NCBI GenBank assembly: GCA_949318235.1 | Contig: OX439136.1 | Coordinates: 6,162,165 to 6,226,164 of the forward strand | DNA length: 64,000 bases | DNA from: Ecdyonurus torrentis | Taxonomy: Eukaryota; Arthropoda; Insecta; Ephemeroptera; Heptageniidae | Direction: 5' to 3' | In this document: piece by piece, positions 12,780 through 25,460 of the stretch | How the letters are laid out: each line of letters starts with the position of its first letter | Numbering within the stretch: the first letter of the stretch is position 1 | Notes under the pieces: model-generated | What the model was told of the DNA's origin: nothing | The model's database searches: none | Seen by the model: the letters and a program-made list of their open reading frames with translations, nothing else | Position numbers and translations under genes: made by a program

Positions 12780-14475
12780 TGCTGTAGACTAGGTAAATAT
12801 AAGAGCCCTAGATAACACAAGAACAATTTGCAACCAAGGTTGACTGGACACAAAATGTGTATGGATTCTCAGAGTCTTTTCCAGTAACCTCATGGGGTAT
12901 TAGCTTCTCTTCTGTATAGCCCATGAAAGATTGTATAATTACAATCACAATATTAAAATATTCTATGAACTTCTATAGCTATGAAGAATCAATTATATTT
13001 ATATAATATTATTGCTTGCTATCGTCATATTAATATGAGAACAGAAAGTGACATTAAGGGTCAGTATATAGAATAAAAACATTAACAATTAAAAAAATAT
13101 ATACTATATTCATTTTTAATATATAACTATAATGATTTCATAACTTTTCATGTAAAAATATAGTTCTTTAAAATTACACACTTATTATGTTTGTTTTTTT
13201 AGGTTTATGAGAAACTTTGTTTAAAACATTCAAAATATAATATAATGGTACAAAAAAAAAAAAAAAAAAAAAAAAAATCAAACATGACGAAAACGCGTAA
13301 TATCATGCAACCATCCTTTATATTATTGCTGGATTTATTATTATTAATTTTTTTTTTATCATTGTGTTTCTTTGAGCGTTGTGTATATTTATTTGACATA
13401 TAAATCCAATTTGTCACTTCACAATCTGTAATAAGATATGAGGAAAATTTTAATATCTTGGGATTGAACTCGTTGTGTAAAGTATTTATTGTGCCATAAA
13501 ACATTCAGAGTATATAAAACAAAGTATGTTATATATATCTACTTTTATACAACAGCAAAGAGTGCACATTTAATGAAGTAAAGAGCTACGGTATGTAGTA
13601 GTGTAATTAATTATTTATCTTTCACATTAAATTTTAAGAGTTTCTCTTTTTCTTCTACTTTGATCTATAAGTAATTTATTATTTTCCCCTTTAATTCAGG
13701 AAATCAAAGAGTTCAAAAATGTCTTGAGTATATAGTTTGGTTTTTGTTCTTTTTGTTTTTCACAAAATAAAAAGTATATAGAATTTCTTGAAGCGCAGTG
13801 TATATATATAAGGTATTCAAAACAAACATGAGTTGTTGTTTTATTGAAAGTGAAAGAAGAACAAAAAGAGAGAGAATGGAATCACTATAGATCTAAATAT
13901 CAACAAGAAGAAATCGAACGTAAGATAAATAAATAAGCACTCGGAGATAAAACAGAGATATAACGCGCTTTTCCTGTATTTCGAACCCCCATGATTTTAA
14001 TAGAAAAAAGGAAAAGAAAATTTAACATATTAATATCGTATATTTTTCCCTTCTTGTTCGCGCGATGGTTTGCTATTTTAGTATCAAAATACTTCAGGAC
14101 ATAGCACTAGCAAAGGTCATCAGGATGATATCTGGCAAGGGTCATCATTAGTTTTATGTTAATTTTGGCTTACCGTGTTAAATTGAAAGTTTTAATTTTT
14201 GAATTTCTTGCTTCAGAATTGCTAAAAACACGTTAAAACACACATCCTCATAAAGTAAAAAGCATAACCATATAATAAAGAATATATATAACTCTAGACC
14301 ATATGGACGGAATGTCGCCGTTTTTTCTCATCGTGTTTCTGTTCACTGGATGGCAGTAGTTGTACACATTGTCCCTTTTTCTTACTCTCGAAAGGTCTTT
14401 TTCAGTATGAAAGAAAAGTTTGCAATCTCCCTCCAACGGGGGAGGAGGGGGACGAGGCAACCGGAAGGGTATTTA
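12780..14475. other. AT-rich noncoding stretch
   Basis: No supported gene. It contains poly-A 13252-13277. The locally GC-richer block at 14285-14470 gives no convincing exon. Confidence 0.55.
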
Positions 14476-14903
14476 GGGTAGGCACAGCGTGAAATCGCAA
14501 GACTAATAAAAATTCAATCGAAATATTAACTTTCTCAAATATTCATGATAGCCTTTTTTTAATTTTATCATTTATTAAATAGTTTTGTAAAAAAATAAGT
14601 TATTTTCTCGTTTCATTCGTGATTCTACGACAGTTAGAAGTCAAGTAATGGATTGATATTTTTCGCTCCCTCCCGAAAAGGACCGAAAAGGGTAGTCACA
14701 GCATGAAACCGCAAGAGTAATAAAAGTTCAATCGAAATATTAACTTTCTTAAATATTCATGATAGCCTTAATTTTATCATTTATTAAATATTTTTGGAAA
14801 AAAATAACTTATTTTCTCGTTTCATTCATGATTCTACGACAATTAGAAGTCAAGTAATGCATTATAGTTTTCACCTCCTCTTGAAAAAGATCGCGCAAAA
14901 GAA
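14476..14903 (+). repeat. Two tandem copies of a ~214-bp unit
   Basis: Units start at 14476 and 14690 (GGGTAGGCACAGCGTGAAA and GGGTAGTCACAGCATGAAA). They share AATTCAATCGAAATATTAAC-type blocks, ATTCATGATAGCC and GATTCTACGACA, with about 10% differences by eye. Confidence 0.85.
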
Positions 14904-15903
14904 AAAAACATATTTATAAGAAAAAGGCAAAATGTTATATACAAAAGGGAGGGATGAGTGTTCGAATGCATCGTGTGAGGGTGGGTGGGTGGGGTGTTCG
15001 CGATGTCAGCCAGAGCCTCCTGGTGAACGCGAACAGACAACTGATTGAAAACGGAGACACAATTTAACATAGGGTATGAAGTAGCCTGGCATAACTCAAA
15101 AAGTATTTAGGACGTGAACGAGCCCCAATTGGGAAAGAGGTGAAAATGTGCTCAAAATCGACTCCAAATGAGGGTCTGGGTTCCACCAAAAATTTCAGTG
15201 TCTCTTTGTCGACCTTTCAAATATGGTAATAAAATGTCGTTTTGATACATATTTTAAATATTCAGCTTTGAGAAACTGAAATTTCTGGTGGAACCCCGTT
15301 GTTGTTGTTGTTGTTGTTTTTGTTCATCTCAATGAGATTTTGCCAAAGATAAAAAATAAATAAATATAATAATAATAATAATAATAATGCAAAGCGAAGA
15401 ATTAATAATTGAAAGATTTTATTGCTCCGTACACAGTCTATAATATGTTATATACTGTTATATAGCAAAGATTCTGCTGTACTGTTATATACATATAATT
15501 GTGCTGAAAATGTATTTACATAATTATTACGTATTTATTTTTGTCCAGCAAACATAAGATACAAATTCAACTTAACTAACAATATCAATGCTCAATAAAT
15601 TCAGCTTTAATTTAACGTATATATATGAATATAGAAATAAAAGAATAGGAAGCAAAAATATACGATAGGATCAGTCAAAAAACACAGCAATAAGTCCTAT
15701 ATATAGCAATATTACACCTGCATAAATTGCGGTTAAATATGAACCAAAATAATCTTTTACTTTTATCCGTGTGTTATACAGGAATGCATGAGCAATAATT
15801 AACAACCTAGCTTAACACTAAAGTTTTATATTGTTGCTATTATTATACATGAAAAAACGCACTATATTGTTTGAATATGGTAAATTATATTATCCCAATC
15901 GTG

Positions 15904-16066
15904 CAGGGGCAGATTCAGGAGGGGGGGGGGGGGCGATCACACTCTCCAAAATACATTACAGGCCATTAGCACCACCTACCTGCCCCCCCCCCCCCGCCTT
16001 CAAGATTAATATTGCAGTTATATAGGAAATCGCTTCCTCCAAAATTTTGGGCTGGATCCGCCCCTG
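15904..16066. mobile_element. hAT-like non-autonomous DNA element
   Basis: Left end CAGGGGCAGATTCAGGA, right end TGGATCCGCCCCTG. CAGGGGCGGATCCA-type termini are typical of hAT elements. Flanks CCAATCGT and CCAATGGT form an imperfect 8-bp target duplication (one extra base at the left). Internal poly-G and poly-C runs pair with each other. Confidence 0.75.
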
Positions 16067-16527
16067 CCAATGGTATGTAATTGTACAATACACTATGCTC
16101 TGAGAGATTTTCAGAAATATATATCCGAAAATCTCTTAATCTTAATCATATAAATCAATTATAAAAAGTTCCTTCAAAACAGAGAATACATGGAAACTCT
16201 GTATTCTCTGCACTTTGTTGTGATTGACACTTAGAGTTCCACTTCTTTGTTATCCGTCATGCTCTCATGCTCTCTTGCTGTCTGTGAGAGTGAGTGAGAG
16301 ATATATAAGAGAGAAAAGAAAAAGTAAATGTCGTGGGTATTTTAAGATCTGTGTTCCTTGTCTGCATCTGATCTCTTGGTCATGCGAAACTATATACACA
16401 CTCTAATCTCTTGCATAAAATATTTATATTTTAAAATGTTCAGGAAAAAAAAAAAAAAAAAAAAAAAAAAAAACGGTATTGTTTCTATTATTATTAGGAA
16501 GTGCTATAAAATACTTTTGTCAACAAC

Positions 16528-16832
16528 CATAGAGATGCATTCATTTTAAAGTCGATGCCATGTTGGATCACTCATTAACATAGGAAAATGACTTATTTTA
16601 CCAGTTATAAAGTTAAAAAGTACTATTTTTATCAAAAGCAATACTTTTGAGAGCATAATATATTTGATGCTGTAATAGGTTGAATATTAGTATCTCAAGT
16701 ATATATATACGTACTTAATTAACCGATCCCCCCATATATATATACACATAAAATTTTGAGCAACGTTGTTCATTGATCCAGTATGGTGTCAAAGCGCATC
16801 CAGTGTAACGTCATGCACATATATACCCTATA
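16528..16832 (+). mobile_element. 310-bp interspersed element, family B, copy 3
   Basis: Diverged copy, from CATAGAGATGCATTCATTTT to ATATACCCTATA. It keeps AAAGTCGATGCCAT, ATAGGAAAATGACTTATTTT and GTAACGTCATGCACAT in order. Confidence 0.68.
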
Positions 16833-18100
16833 CTCTGTCCTGATAGCTTTATTTTTATTATTATATTTAAAAGAAAATTGGCTATAGGGTAGTTTACATA
16901 TAAACCTTATAATTAGATAGTAGATACATTTTGCACACCATACAGAAATATAATATTGAACTTCTGTAGCATTCTTTATTATGTATATATAAGCACAAGT
17001 TATTTTTAATAATCACCTATTTTTTAATTAATTACTTTTAAAATGTATTTCTTCTCTTCCAAAACTGACTTATTATTTAAAAAAGCATATAACTGACAAG
17101 TTATAAAAAAATATATTAAAAATGTATATTAAATAATGGTGATATTTGGCACTCTCGCATTATATTAGCTTGAGTAACAATTTTTACAGTTTTTGAGTAA
17201 ATCGATTAGTGATTACAATAATAATAACAATAAAAATCGGTCAGTTTGCAGGTTGATGTCCTTTTGATGATTACTTTGTAAAGCGGGTCACATTGCCGGG
17301 GGTGTCTTTTTTTTTTTTTTTTTTCCCCAGCATGTCTTAGGCGCTTGTTTATTGTAAGCCAAGGCCGCTCAGTGTTGAGTGTCCAATAAAAAACACCTGT
17401 CATATCTATATACACTTGATGTATCTGTTTTGTTTATACGTTAGACCAATACTCATCAATATTCATAACATCTCTATTCGTGGTATTTTAATTACAAAAA
17501 AAAAAAAAAAAAAAAAAAAAAGTAGAACTCTCAAAAGCGCTCTCAATTATGATTTTTTTTTTTAAGCCTATAAACGATTGTATTATTTTAAGATTAAAAA
17601 AAAAAGTATAATATCTATTATTATAATTATAGGGACTTTGATATAGAATACGGATTAGCAATTTTTATAACCTTAATATAGAAAATCAAATTGATTATAA
17701 AAAATGATAACAAATATTCTTTTATGCTAGAGTGTATGTGAATATATAATAAAAGATTTCTCTTTGTGTATGTAAAAAGATGGATATTTATATTGATAAA
17801 ATATCATAGTTTGTCCTTATCAATCCATCATAATCATCTCATCAATAAAAATCTGCTTTATATATATAATGTTATGTTCAATAACATATGTCACTTTGCG
17901 TATCACATGAAGATCAATAATTGTATCTTATTGGAGACCTCTGTAATATTTATTGACATTGACGTTTAATCGATATTATAAAAGAGAGCAAAATAAGTAC
18001 AGATAAAATAAACAATAGATATATATAATAATTAATTAATAAGTTATTTTTAAGATTTAATAGGTGCCGTTTTTTTTGCAAATACACTGTAATTTCTTTA

Positions 18101-18176
<76 letters not shown>

Positions 18177-19149
18177 ATAAAAATAGTTATAATTTTCTTC
18201 TTCTTTTTTTATAAGACTCGAGAGATCGTTTTCAAACTTCAGCTCAAATTTCGGCCTACCGTTTTTTCTTATTATAATAGCATTTTTTTGCTCGTTTTTC
18301 AAATTATACGTGTATAATGGCTTTGAGTTTGATTTCAAGCTACATCCGTGTTTCAATCGTGGTTTCAAGTCAAAAAGAGGACAAAAAATATTTCAAACTA
18401 AGCTATTTTTATTAAAAAAAAAATTTCAGCTCTAGATTATCAAAACATAACAACGATTCTTATTTCTTTCATAATAGCATATTATGAAGTTTTCCGCTAC
18501 TGACCAGACTTTATTTTTATTTTGTTGTGACGTATTGTTTTCTAATATTTATTATACTTAATTTTATAATAAGATGTAATTTATTTTTATTTTTTATAGA
18601 GTAACGTCAACGTGAAACAACAAATAATAAAGGAAAAGCTATAATAAGATTGCGTGCATGTGACATCCTCGCTGTCAATATGCGGTCAACTTTAACGGAC
18701 GTGATTTCTAAAATGTTTATGTTTTTCATATAATGCTTCATGTGATTTCATAATTAACCATTTTATTTCCACTATGTAAAATATTTTCACGTAAAAGGAA
18801 ATATTAATATCATAATAATAAATATTGATTCCATATATTTACGAAACTGCAGTAGAATGACTATAATATAATAATAAACATTTTTTATACTACATTTTAT
18901 ATGCTTTTTTACACATATTTTATGTAATTTTCATGAATGAAGAAGAAGAATATAGTGAACTAAAAATCAATTAAAAAAAGTATGCGTCAAAACTTCTAAA
19001 AACATAATTAATTATCGTTCTTATAGTCGTTACCTAAATTTTCTATAATTGTAATCGCTATGTTAACTTGAATTTTTGTTAATTTATATTTTAGAAATAA
19101 CCATAGTTAACATTATACTTAACTTAAAGTTTACGACTTAACTTAACGT
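16833..19149. other. AT-rich noncoding stretch
   Basis: No supported gene. It holds poly-T 17308-17327, poly-A 17496-17521 and (AT)n 18106-18172. Confidence 0.55.
18106..18172. repeat. (AT)n microsatellite
   Basis: About 33 uninterrupted AT units. Confidence 0.95.
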
Positions 19150-19525
19150 TAAGGCGGGATATCAAGTACTAAAAAATTGTAAAAGAAAGAAAAATCTGAA
19201 ATTTTGCACAGTGATACATTGGGATATGGTATCTTCAAAAATGTAAAAAAAAAAATAAATAAAAAAAATAAAATAAAAAAAATGGGGGGTCGCTATGCTA
19301 GATTTTAAATTATATGAGTTTTCTAAGTTTTAGTCCCATAAGAGCCCGTTATTATGTTAAATTCAATAATTATTTTCTTGATTGGTCACGGGACGGGCTC
19401 TGAAAATTTTATCATAGGTAGCTGTTACAATAAATTAACTTTCAAAAAGACATCATAAAGTTTTGAAGTTTTTTTTTAAAATTCTGAGATACAAGCCATC
19501 TATATACAACCCTTAAACGACTGCA
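19150..19525 (+). repeat. Interspersed repeat, family C, copy 1
   Basis: Shares a long ordered set of words with 39437-39750: AAGAAAGAAAAATCTG, TTAGTCCCATAAGAGCCC, AATAATTATTTTC, GGTCACGGG, ATAGGTAGCTGTTAC, CATCATAAAGTTTTG and CAACCCTTAA. No coding capacity is visible. Confidence 0.72.
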
Positions 19526-19615
19526 AGACTCACTGATAAATATCTGAAAAATGAAAACAATAAATTTACGATTTGTATTATTTGACACAGTATTTTTTTT
19601 AATTTTGAGAAAGAA

Positions 19616-19646
<31 letters not shown>

Positions 19647-20336
19647 ATATTAAAAAAGATGAAAAAAATTAATGTATTAATTATTAATGTTAAGTGTAAG
19701 ACATAATAAAAACAAAAAAATGAAATTAATTACATACTTCTTACTGACCTTTGAATTTTGAAAGATAATTAAAATATTTTTACTTCGCAGTAAATATAAT
19801 TCAATCTGTAACAAGAAAAAGAAATTAAGTGGTATTTAGAAGTCGCGTAGCTTATAAAGGTGTTGCGTTACGATATAATAAAAAGTTGTTTTACCGGTCA
19901 TTCACTTGATGCCCTGTATAATGTATTTTTATTTATATTTTATATTATTTATTTTATGTTACAGTGCAATACACATAAAATTTACAAAAAGTGAAAAATA
20001 AAGAATTATATTGTATTTTAATATTATAAAAAGGTTTATCTTTATATTTAAAACTTAAATACTAAAAGATATAATATCTATTTTAAATACATAATGATCG
20101 ATTATTGATTATATTTCATTATAAATAATATAAAACATTATTATATAATTGATATATTTTAAAATGTATATATAAATAAATAATCGTATAACATTAATTT
20201 TATAAAGCAAAAATAAATATAGGAAAAAGAAAAAAAAAAAAAAAAAAGGTTATTTTGCGTCAATCAAATTTTGTAGCGTATTTAATTTTTATATTATTTT
20301 TGTAAGGATTTTAGGGTTAAGCAAAATTAATTATAG

Positions 20337-20448
<112 letters not shown>

Positions 20449-20906
20449 CGATTTACGTTTAAAAATAGTTCTAATTTAATAAAATTGAATGTATTTTTTT
20501 TAAAAGTATTTTAATATTACATTTTATATAAAAAACAAATATATATGTTAAAAATATAACAACCATAGAAAAAGTAAAGCCTGGCAATTTAATTTATTTA
20601 TAAAACTGATAATTAATAATCAGATAATGTAATCATTTACTAATCAATAATAATTATTAATAAAGTATAAATGACATTTTTGAATACATAACAATAACAT
20701 TATATAGTACCATATTTTGTAATATTATATTATTGTACTTAATTTATTTATGATAAAAAGGCCAAGTAAAATTACTAAATTTAATGATTATTTGAAATAA
20801 TCTTAATTTTAGTGACAATGAAATACTGCAAGATATATATATTGATTTATTTCCTTATTTTCATTCGCTTGAACATAATTGAACATTAAAAAAAAAGTTG
20901 TAAAAC

Positions 20907-20910
20907 GACT
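20907..20910 (+). repeat. Target-site duplication, left (GACT)
   Basis: GACT directly precedes the left long repeat; the same GACT follows the right one at 28934-28937. Confidence 0.6.
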
Positions 20911-22700
20911 TATAACATATGGGGAAACGCCCCTCAAGTAATTTTATTTTTAAAATTTCGCGGTCGAGTTTTAATCGCGACGTCGAAAATTTCTCAAGTA
21001 TTTTACTTGAGAATAGATCGCGTTTGTTGATGTTTTGAGAAGTTCTTTTGTATGTGTAATCTGGGTCCGTTTTATCACATACTGGACCTGTTTTAGTGTA
21101 TTTAATCAATATAAGAAGTATTGCTGCACGGCTGGAGATTACACGTAAGCATAAATATTATATAGGTATGTAATCATTTAAATGTGAAGTTAGCGTCATA
21201 TTTTGGTGGGTGTTGTGGGTAAACAAAGGCTATAATAAAATTTATTTTTTATAATATTTGGCTTATTTGAGGCCGAATATCTGAAATTAAATATGCGTAT
21301 GAGCACAGTTTGGTATAGTAAATGAGAACAATAAGTAATGGTGGTTGTTAAACTCATGAAATGAGATTTCTGAGTAATTAAAAAAGTAATTAAAAGTGGG
21401 TTTGTTTGGTTGAAGATTTGGTTCTCAAAACAAACTGTTGCATATTTACTGTGAATAATAAAAGGGAAAGGAGCACAGTTAAATAATAAATATCACCTTT
21501 ATGCATATTATCATATTTAAATCTCATAAATTTTGGATTGTGTATGAATTTTTATTGACTTTAAGTGAGAGAGAAAGTTAATTACAATTATTTTACATAA
21601 TGCATTTTGTATGCATTTTGGTCCATAGCACTGATTGGTGGAAAGGGGTTGCTATGGGGTAAAGTGAGTGAGGCGGGCGAGTTGCTTGAGAAAATCACGA
21701 GCACAAGAGAGTTTTTGTCTCCAAAACACATGGCCTTATTTCTTAGGAGAAGGGGGTAGAAAAATGCAGTTTTAGCTAGGGGAGATTAGATTTTTTATGC
21801 AGCCGTCAGATTTTTGGTGTGATTTTTGTGTCCTTGAACGCTTATAAGTAGCTTAAAATTTAACATTGCATTTTTTATGCATAGTAAAGCATACAAGAAT
21901 TAAAATTATTTATTTTTCTATTTTTTATTTAATATTAAAAATCATCAGTTTTTCATTTAATTTCACAACGTTCAAGCACACAAAAGTCATAATATTTCAG
22001 TATAGGTTAAAATATGTTTTATTGTCACTTCCAAACTTATAATTTTATTAAATTTTGGTTTTATATTGATATTATTGAAATAATTTGATGGTCATTTAAT
22101 GCAACATGTTTCAATATTGTTATATTTTTCTTTGCCAATAAATTTATAATTTATTTTGCTTGTTTAATGGTTCATTTTGAAATATTGAGAACATTTAAAT
22201 TATTAAACAAGTATTATAATATTTCAAAACATTAATTATTATTAAAATAAATTATTTCAATAATGTCATATATTTTTAATTACTGTATTTTGGGAAATAG
22301 TGCATGTCATTTTTCAATAATAATTTTAACCGAAAAATTAGCATTTTTTATATGTTATATAGCAAAACCAATGGATTATTTTTATTTTTTTTAATATTTT
22401 CAAGTAAAATTATTTTGTTCTTAAAATTCTAAAATTTTAATCATGGCAGTCAAGCTGAAAGAGAGAGGGAGGTAGTCGTGACGTTTCACCCTCAAAGAGC
22501 GTCATGATTGGTCCAGAGTCATTGAGAGGGGATGATTCTGGAGAAATATTTTACTCTTAAGGCTTGATCACGGCCATGTTAAGTCAGTCGTGGTGAACAA
22601 GTGGGTAAGACCCTGTATGGCTCCCCAGGAGGGCAAAGCGTACATTCTCAGCTGCGATCTTTATTTTAATGGAGTAAAATAGAGACGAATCAGACTCCTT

Positions 22701-22850
22701 TGGTAAGTTTGAATACTTAACTTACTATAGAAATCTTTTCAAGTATTAACATTACATACAGGGAGAGGAGTAACCTTTGTAAGTTTAAATACTTAGCTTA
22801 CCCTGGTAATATTGTCAAGTATTAACATCACATTCAGGGCGAGGAGTAAT
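22701..22850 (+). repeat. Duplicated ~76-bp unit inside the LTR
   Basis: Units from 22701 and about 22777 share GTAAGTTTGAATACTTA/GTAAGTTTAAATACTTA, TCAAGTATTAACAT and CAGGG(A/C)GAGGAGTAA. The copy in the right LTR is at 27251-27400. Confidence 0.75.
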
Positions 22851-23084
22851 TATGATGAACGGTCAAGTGGTTAATTAATTGGTGGTTGTTAAAGGTTAAA
22901 TTGGTCGTTATTTCATCATGCCTGTATATTATATTAAATTTTATACAGAAGGACAATAGTTAAAATTTAAAAGGAGTTGAGATTTTTTGGCTTTTTGTGC
23001 AATATGGAGTGGGGGAAACATCTCTTGTCTGAGAGGCAAAGTACAGTGGTGGTCAAAATTAATTTACTAGTTTTGATAGTTAAG

Positions 23085-23390
23085 TCGACGGTAGCGCCAA
23101 GTGGAGGTGGGAAGAAATAAAAGTGGTTGCCAGTTTATAATATTGTCATTTTTCGAGTGGATGGCGGTATTATATACGAGAAGAGCCAAGTGGAGGCGGA
23201 ACGAGTTAATGGTGGTTGTTTTTATATAATATTGTAATATGGGGATATGCAATGTTATATAAGCGAGGTTATAGCCAAGCGGTGGCGGATTGAGTTAATG
23301 GTGGTTGCATTTTTATAGTATTGCATAACATGGGGTATATGTAATACTGTAATGGAAAGTAGAGCCAAGTGGTGGCAGAAAATAATATAA
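23085..23390 (+). repeat. Four diverged ~75-bp direct units inside the LTR
   Basis: GCGCCAAGTGGAGGTGG, GAGCCAAGTGGAGGCGG, TAGCCAAGCGGTGGCGG and GAGCCAAGTGGTGGCAG recur, each followed by AATGGTGGTTG-like words and TATATAATATTG-like words. They look like promoter or enhancer repeats of the element, but no function is shown. Same array in the right LTR at 27635-27940. Confidence 0.75.
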
Positions 23391-24385
23391 TGGCGATGTC
23401 ATGATGGAGCGTGACGAAATATAATTCAATAGTTTGACATTCAATAATTTACAATTTTTGGCTTCAATTAAATTCAATAGTAATCATACAAAAAATAAAT
23501 TCATATAATCCATTGTTTTCCAATTTTCATGCAATTAATAATTAATAATAAAATATTTTTAGGTGTTTATTATTTATTAATTATTACCAAATTTGAACAT
23601 TTAAATTTTATATTTATAAAAATATTATTTTTGTTCAACATTTCAATGTATAAGACTGTATCCTAAATATTTGTGACAATTAAAATATAATATGTTTTCT
23701 TTACAAACATATATACTTCAAACAGAAATTTTGTGCATTTCCTATTTTACCTGATAGAACCTTATGATAATATTAAGTTAATTTTAATTAATTTAAACTT
23801 ACACTAAATTTACTGATTTTATAATTTAAGCTTTTTGGCTATTTATTTTATAATAAAATCTTCGTAATTAAATACTTGGTCATAATATCATATGAAATTG
23901 ATTGTTAAAATAAACCGAGTTGAAGTTGGTGGTTAAAGGTTTTAATAGTCAATAGAACAGCATCATATGATAATCAACATCAAAATTAGTCAATAAAAGA
24001 AATTGCAGGTCTTTATCAATTATTGATTAATTTAAATATTATTAATGCTTAATTAATAATATTTACCGAATATGACCAAAAATAGTCAAAGTAGTTTAAA
24101 TTATGATTTTTTCTATTGATAGCTAATTAACTAATAGTCTACAATTCAACACTTAAAACTTCAAAAAATTCATTGAAGTGGTAGATTTCTAAGAAACTAC
24201 CACTTCTATAGTATCAATAGTTAAAATCTGTGACGCGGTGGTTTTGATATCATATCTCTAAGACACATTATGAGCTTTCCACCACCAATGATGGGGCTGC
24301 AGAGACCTTCACTACCAGACGTCTACGAGTCCCAGGCTCGCCCCCCATCATTTCTACCAACCCCCAAAAGCCGCTACGTCACAGT

Positions 24386-24395
24386 TGGGGGCTCG
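24386..24395 (+). promoter_or_regulatory. Putative tRNA-Pro primer-binding site
   Basis: TGGGGGCTCG, three bases after the LTR end. The first ten bases match the common proline-tRNA primer-binding site; the following GCTAAACA does not continue the match. Confidence 0.6.
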
Positions 24396-24690
24396 GCTAA
24401 ACAACTTCCGGTTGAACATTTGTCATTTATTTGTTCAATCAAACAGGTTCTATCAAAATCCAACTTCAAAAAATTTTTAAATGCCACAAGAACAGTCTTA
24501 AAAATTTTTAACTTTCACAAAACACCTTTATAAAACAATATCAATGATGTTTATGTACAAGAAATTTTTGTGTAAGGCCAAACACAATTTTTATTTTGTT
24601 TAAGCATCATCCCGTGGAAAGTGTGAGTTGGAAGGAAAAATCGCCAACCGGCAAAGATCTTCATTCAATACTACTTTATAAATTTTAATA

Positions 24691-25317
24691 ATGGCTGATT
24701 CAGAAAAAGAGAATCGCGTTATTATTAATAAATTTAATTTATCACTATCAGACTTTAATAAAATTACTCATGATGGTTTGCATTCTTTTCTAAAAAATTC
24801 CAAAAATTTAGATAATATCATGCTATTTCAAAATTTTTTTTTATTACAAAAAATAATTAGCTTTAATCTAATGTTCAGTGATTCAACAACAAAGGAGGAA
24901 ATCTGTCTGATAAGTCGAAAATTAGAATTCACAACTAAAATATTAAAAAATAGTATGCATAAATTAAAAATAGCATCTGATACATTGTTGGAGGTTCAAA
25001 ATAATAATGTTTCAGAAAAATCAGAAAATTCAATGGAGGATATGACTTGTCAGTTGGAAGGCAAAAATATTAATCCTGTTCTTTTAGCAGGATCATCTAA
25101 ACACACAGACCTACAAGAATCTACAATTCCAGAGGGTGCCCAGCAGCGTTTAGTGACAGTTGCTTCTACCGATTGGGACCAGCGTGGGATTGATTGGGTT
25201 ACATCATACTCAATGCAGGACATTCAAGAAGCCGTACATCATCTACAATGTTTCCGAAAGTTTGGACCTGGAGGTTGGACTTTCTGGAACAGTTCTTTCC
25301 GAGGCAACAAGAAATAG
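24691..25317 (+). CDS. Internal ORF of the giant-LTR element, unknown protein (208 aa)
   Basis: ATG 24691 to TAG 25315-25317. The N-terminal two thirds is hydrophilic and rich in Lys, Asn and Ser, with probable helices (residues about 5-95), and there is no zinc knuckle, protease, polymerase or integrase motif. Its position just after a primer-binding site is where gag would be. The last ~20 residues, rich in Gly and Trp, differ in style. A neighbouring frame from 25194 stays open to 25580 and has a more helix-like composition after about 25255, so the original frame may have been shifted there. I do not recognise the family; a gag remnant or captured host sequence are both possible. Confidence 0.45.
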   Translation: MADSEKENRVIINKFNLSLSDFNKITHDGLHSFLKNSKNLDNIMLFQNFFLLQKIISFNLMFSDSTTKEEICLISRKLEFTTKILKNSMHKLKIASDTLLEVQNNNVSEKSENSMEDMTCQLEGKNINPVLLAGSSKHTDLQESTIPEGAQQRLVTVASTDWDQRGIDWVTSYSMQDIQEAVHHLQCFRKFGPGGWTFWNSSFRGNKK

Positions 25318-25460
25318 AAACACACAGCAGAGATCTTCAATCAACATTTCGTAATTATAAGCTAACCTTTGTAAAATTTCTGAAAAAATCAACAAATCCG
25401 AGTAACTTCGCCTTTTTTCTTTTTTCTCTTTTTCTTTTTTGTTTTTTTAGGGGTGGATAT

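Larger units (their letters stand above)
20911..24383 (+). repeat. 5' LTR (3,473 bp)
   Basis: Starts TATAACATATGGGGAAACGC, with a GGGG/CCCC hairpin right at the terminus, and ends CGCTACGTCACA. It contains a 9-bp-stem hairpin at 24176-24205 (AAGTGGTAG/CTACCACTT), a ~76-bp unit duplicated at 22701-22850, and four diverged ~75-bp units at about 23085-23390 built on GCCAAGTGGAGGCGG. No long ORF. Confidence 0.85.

Noticed and set aside
13205..13504. 99-codon minus-strand ORF
   Set aside because: Contains a translated poly-A tract and lacks splice or family support.
18105..18368. Minus-strand 87-codon ORF
   Set aside because: Half of it is the (AT)n tract translated as Tyr-Ile repeats.
24270..24533. 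Proline-rich 87-codon ORF spanning the LTR end and primer site
   Set aside because: The first 38 codons look coding-like, but the frame runs straight through the LTR boundary and the primer-binding site and ends in AT-rich filler; the LTR copy on the right continues differently.
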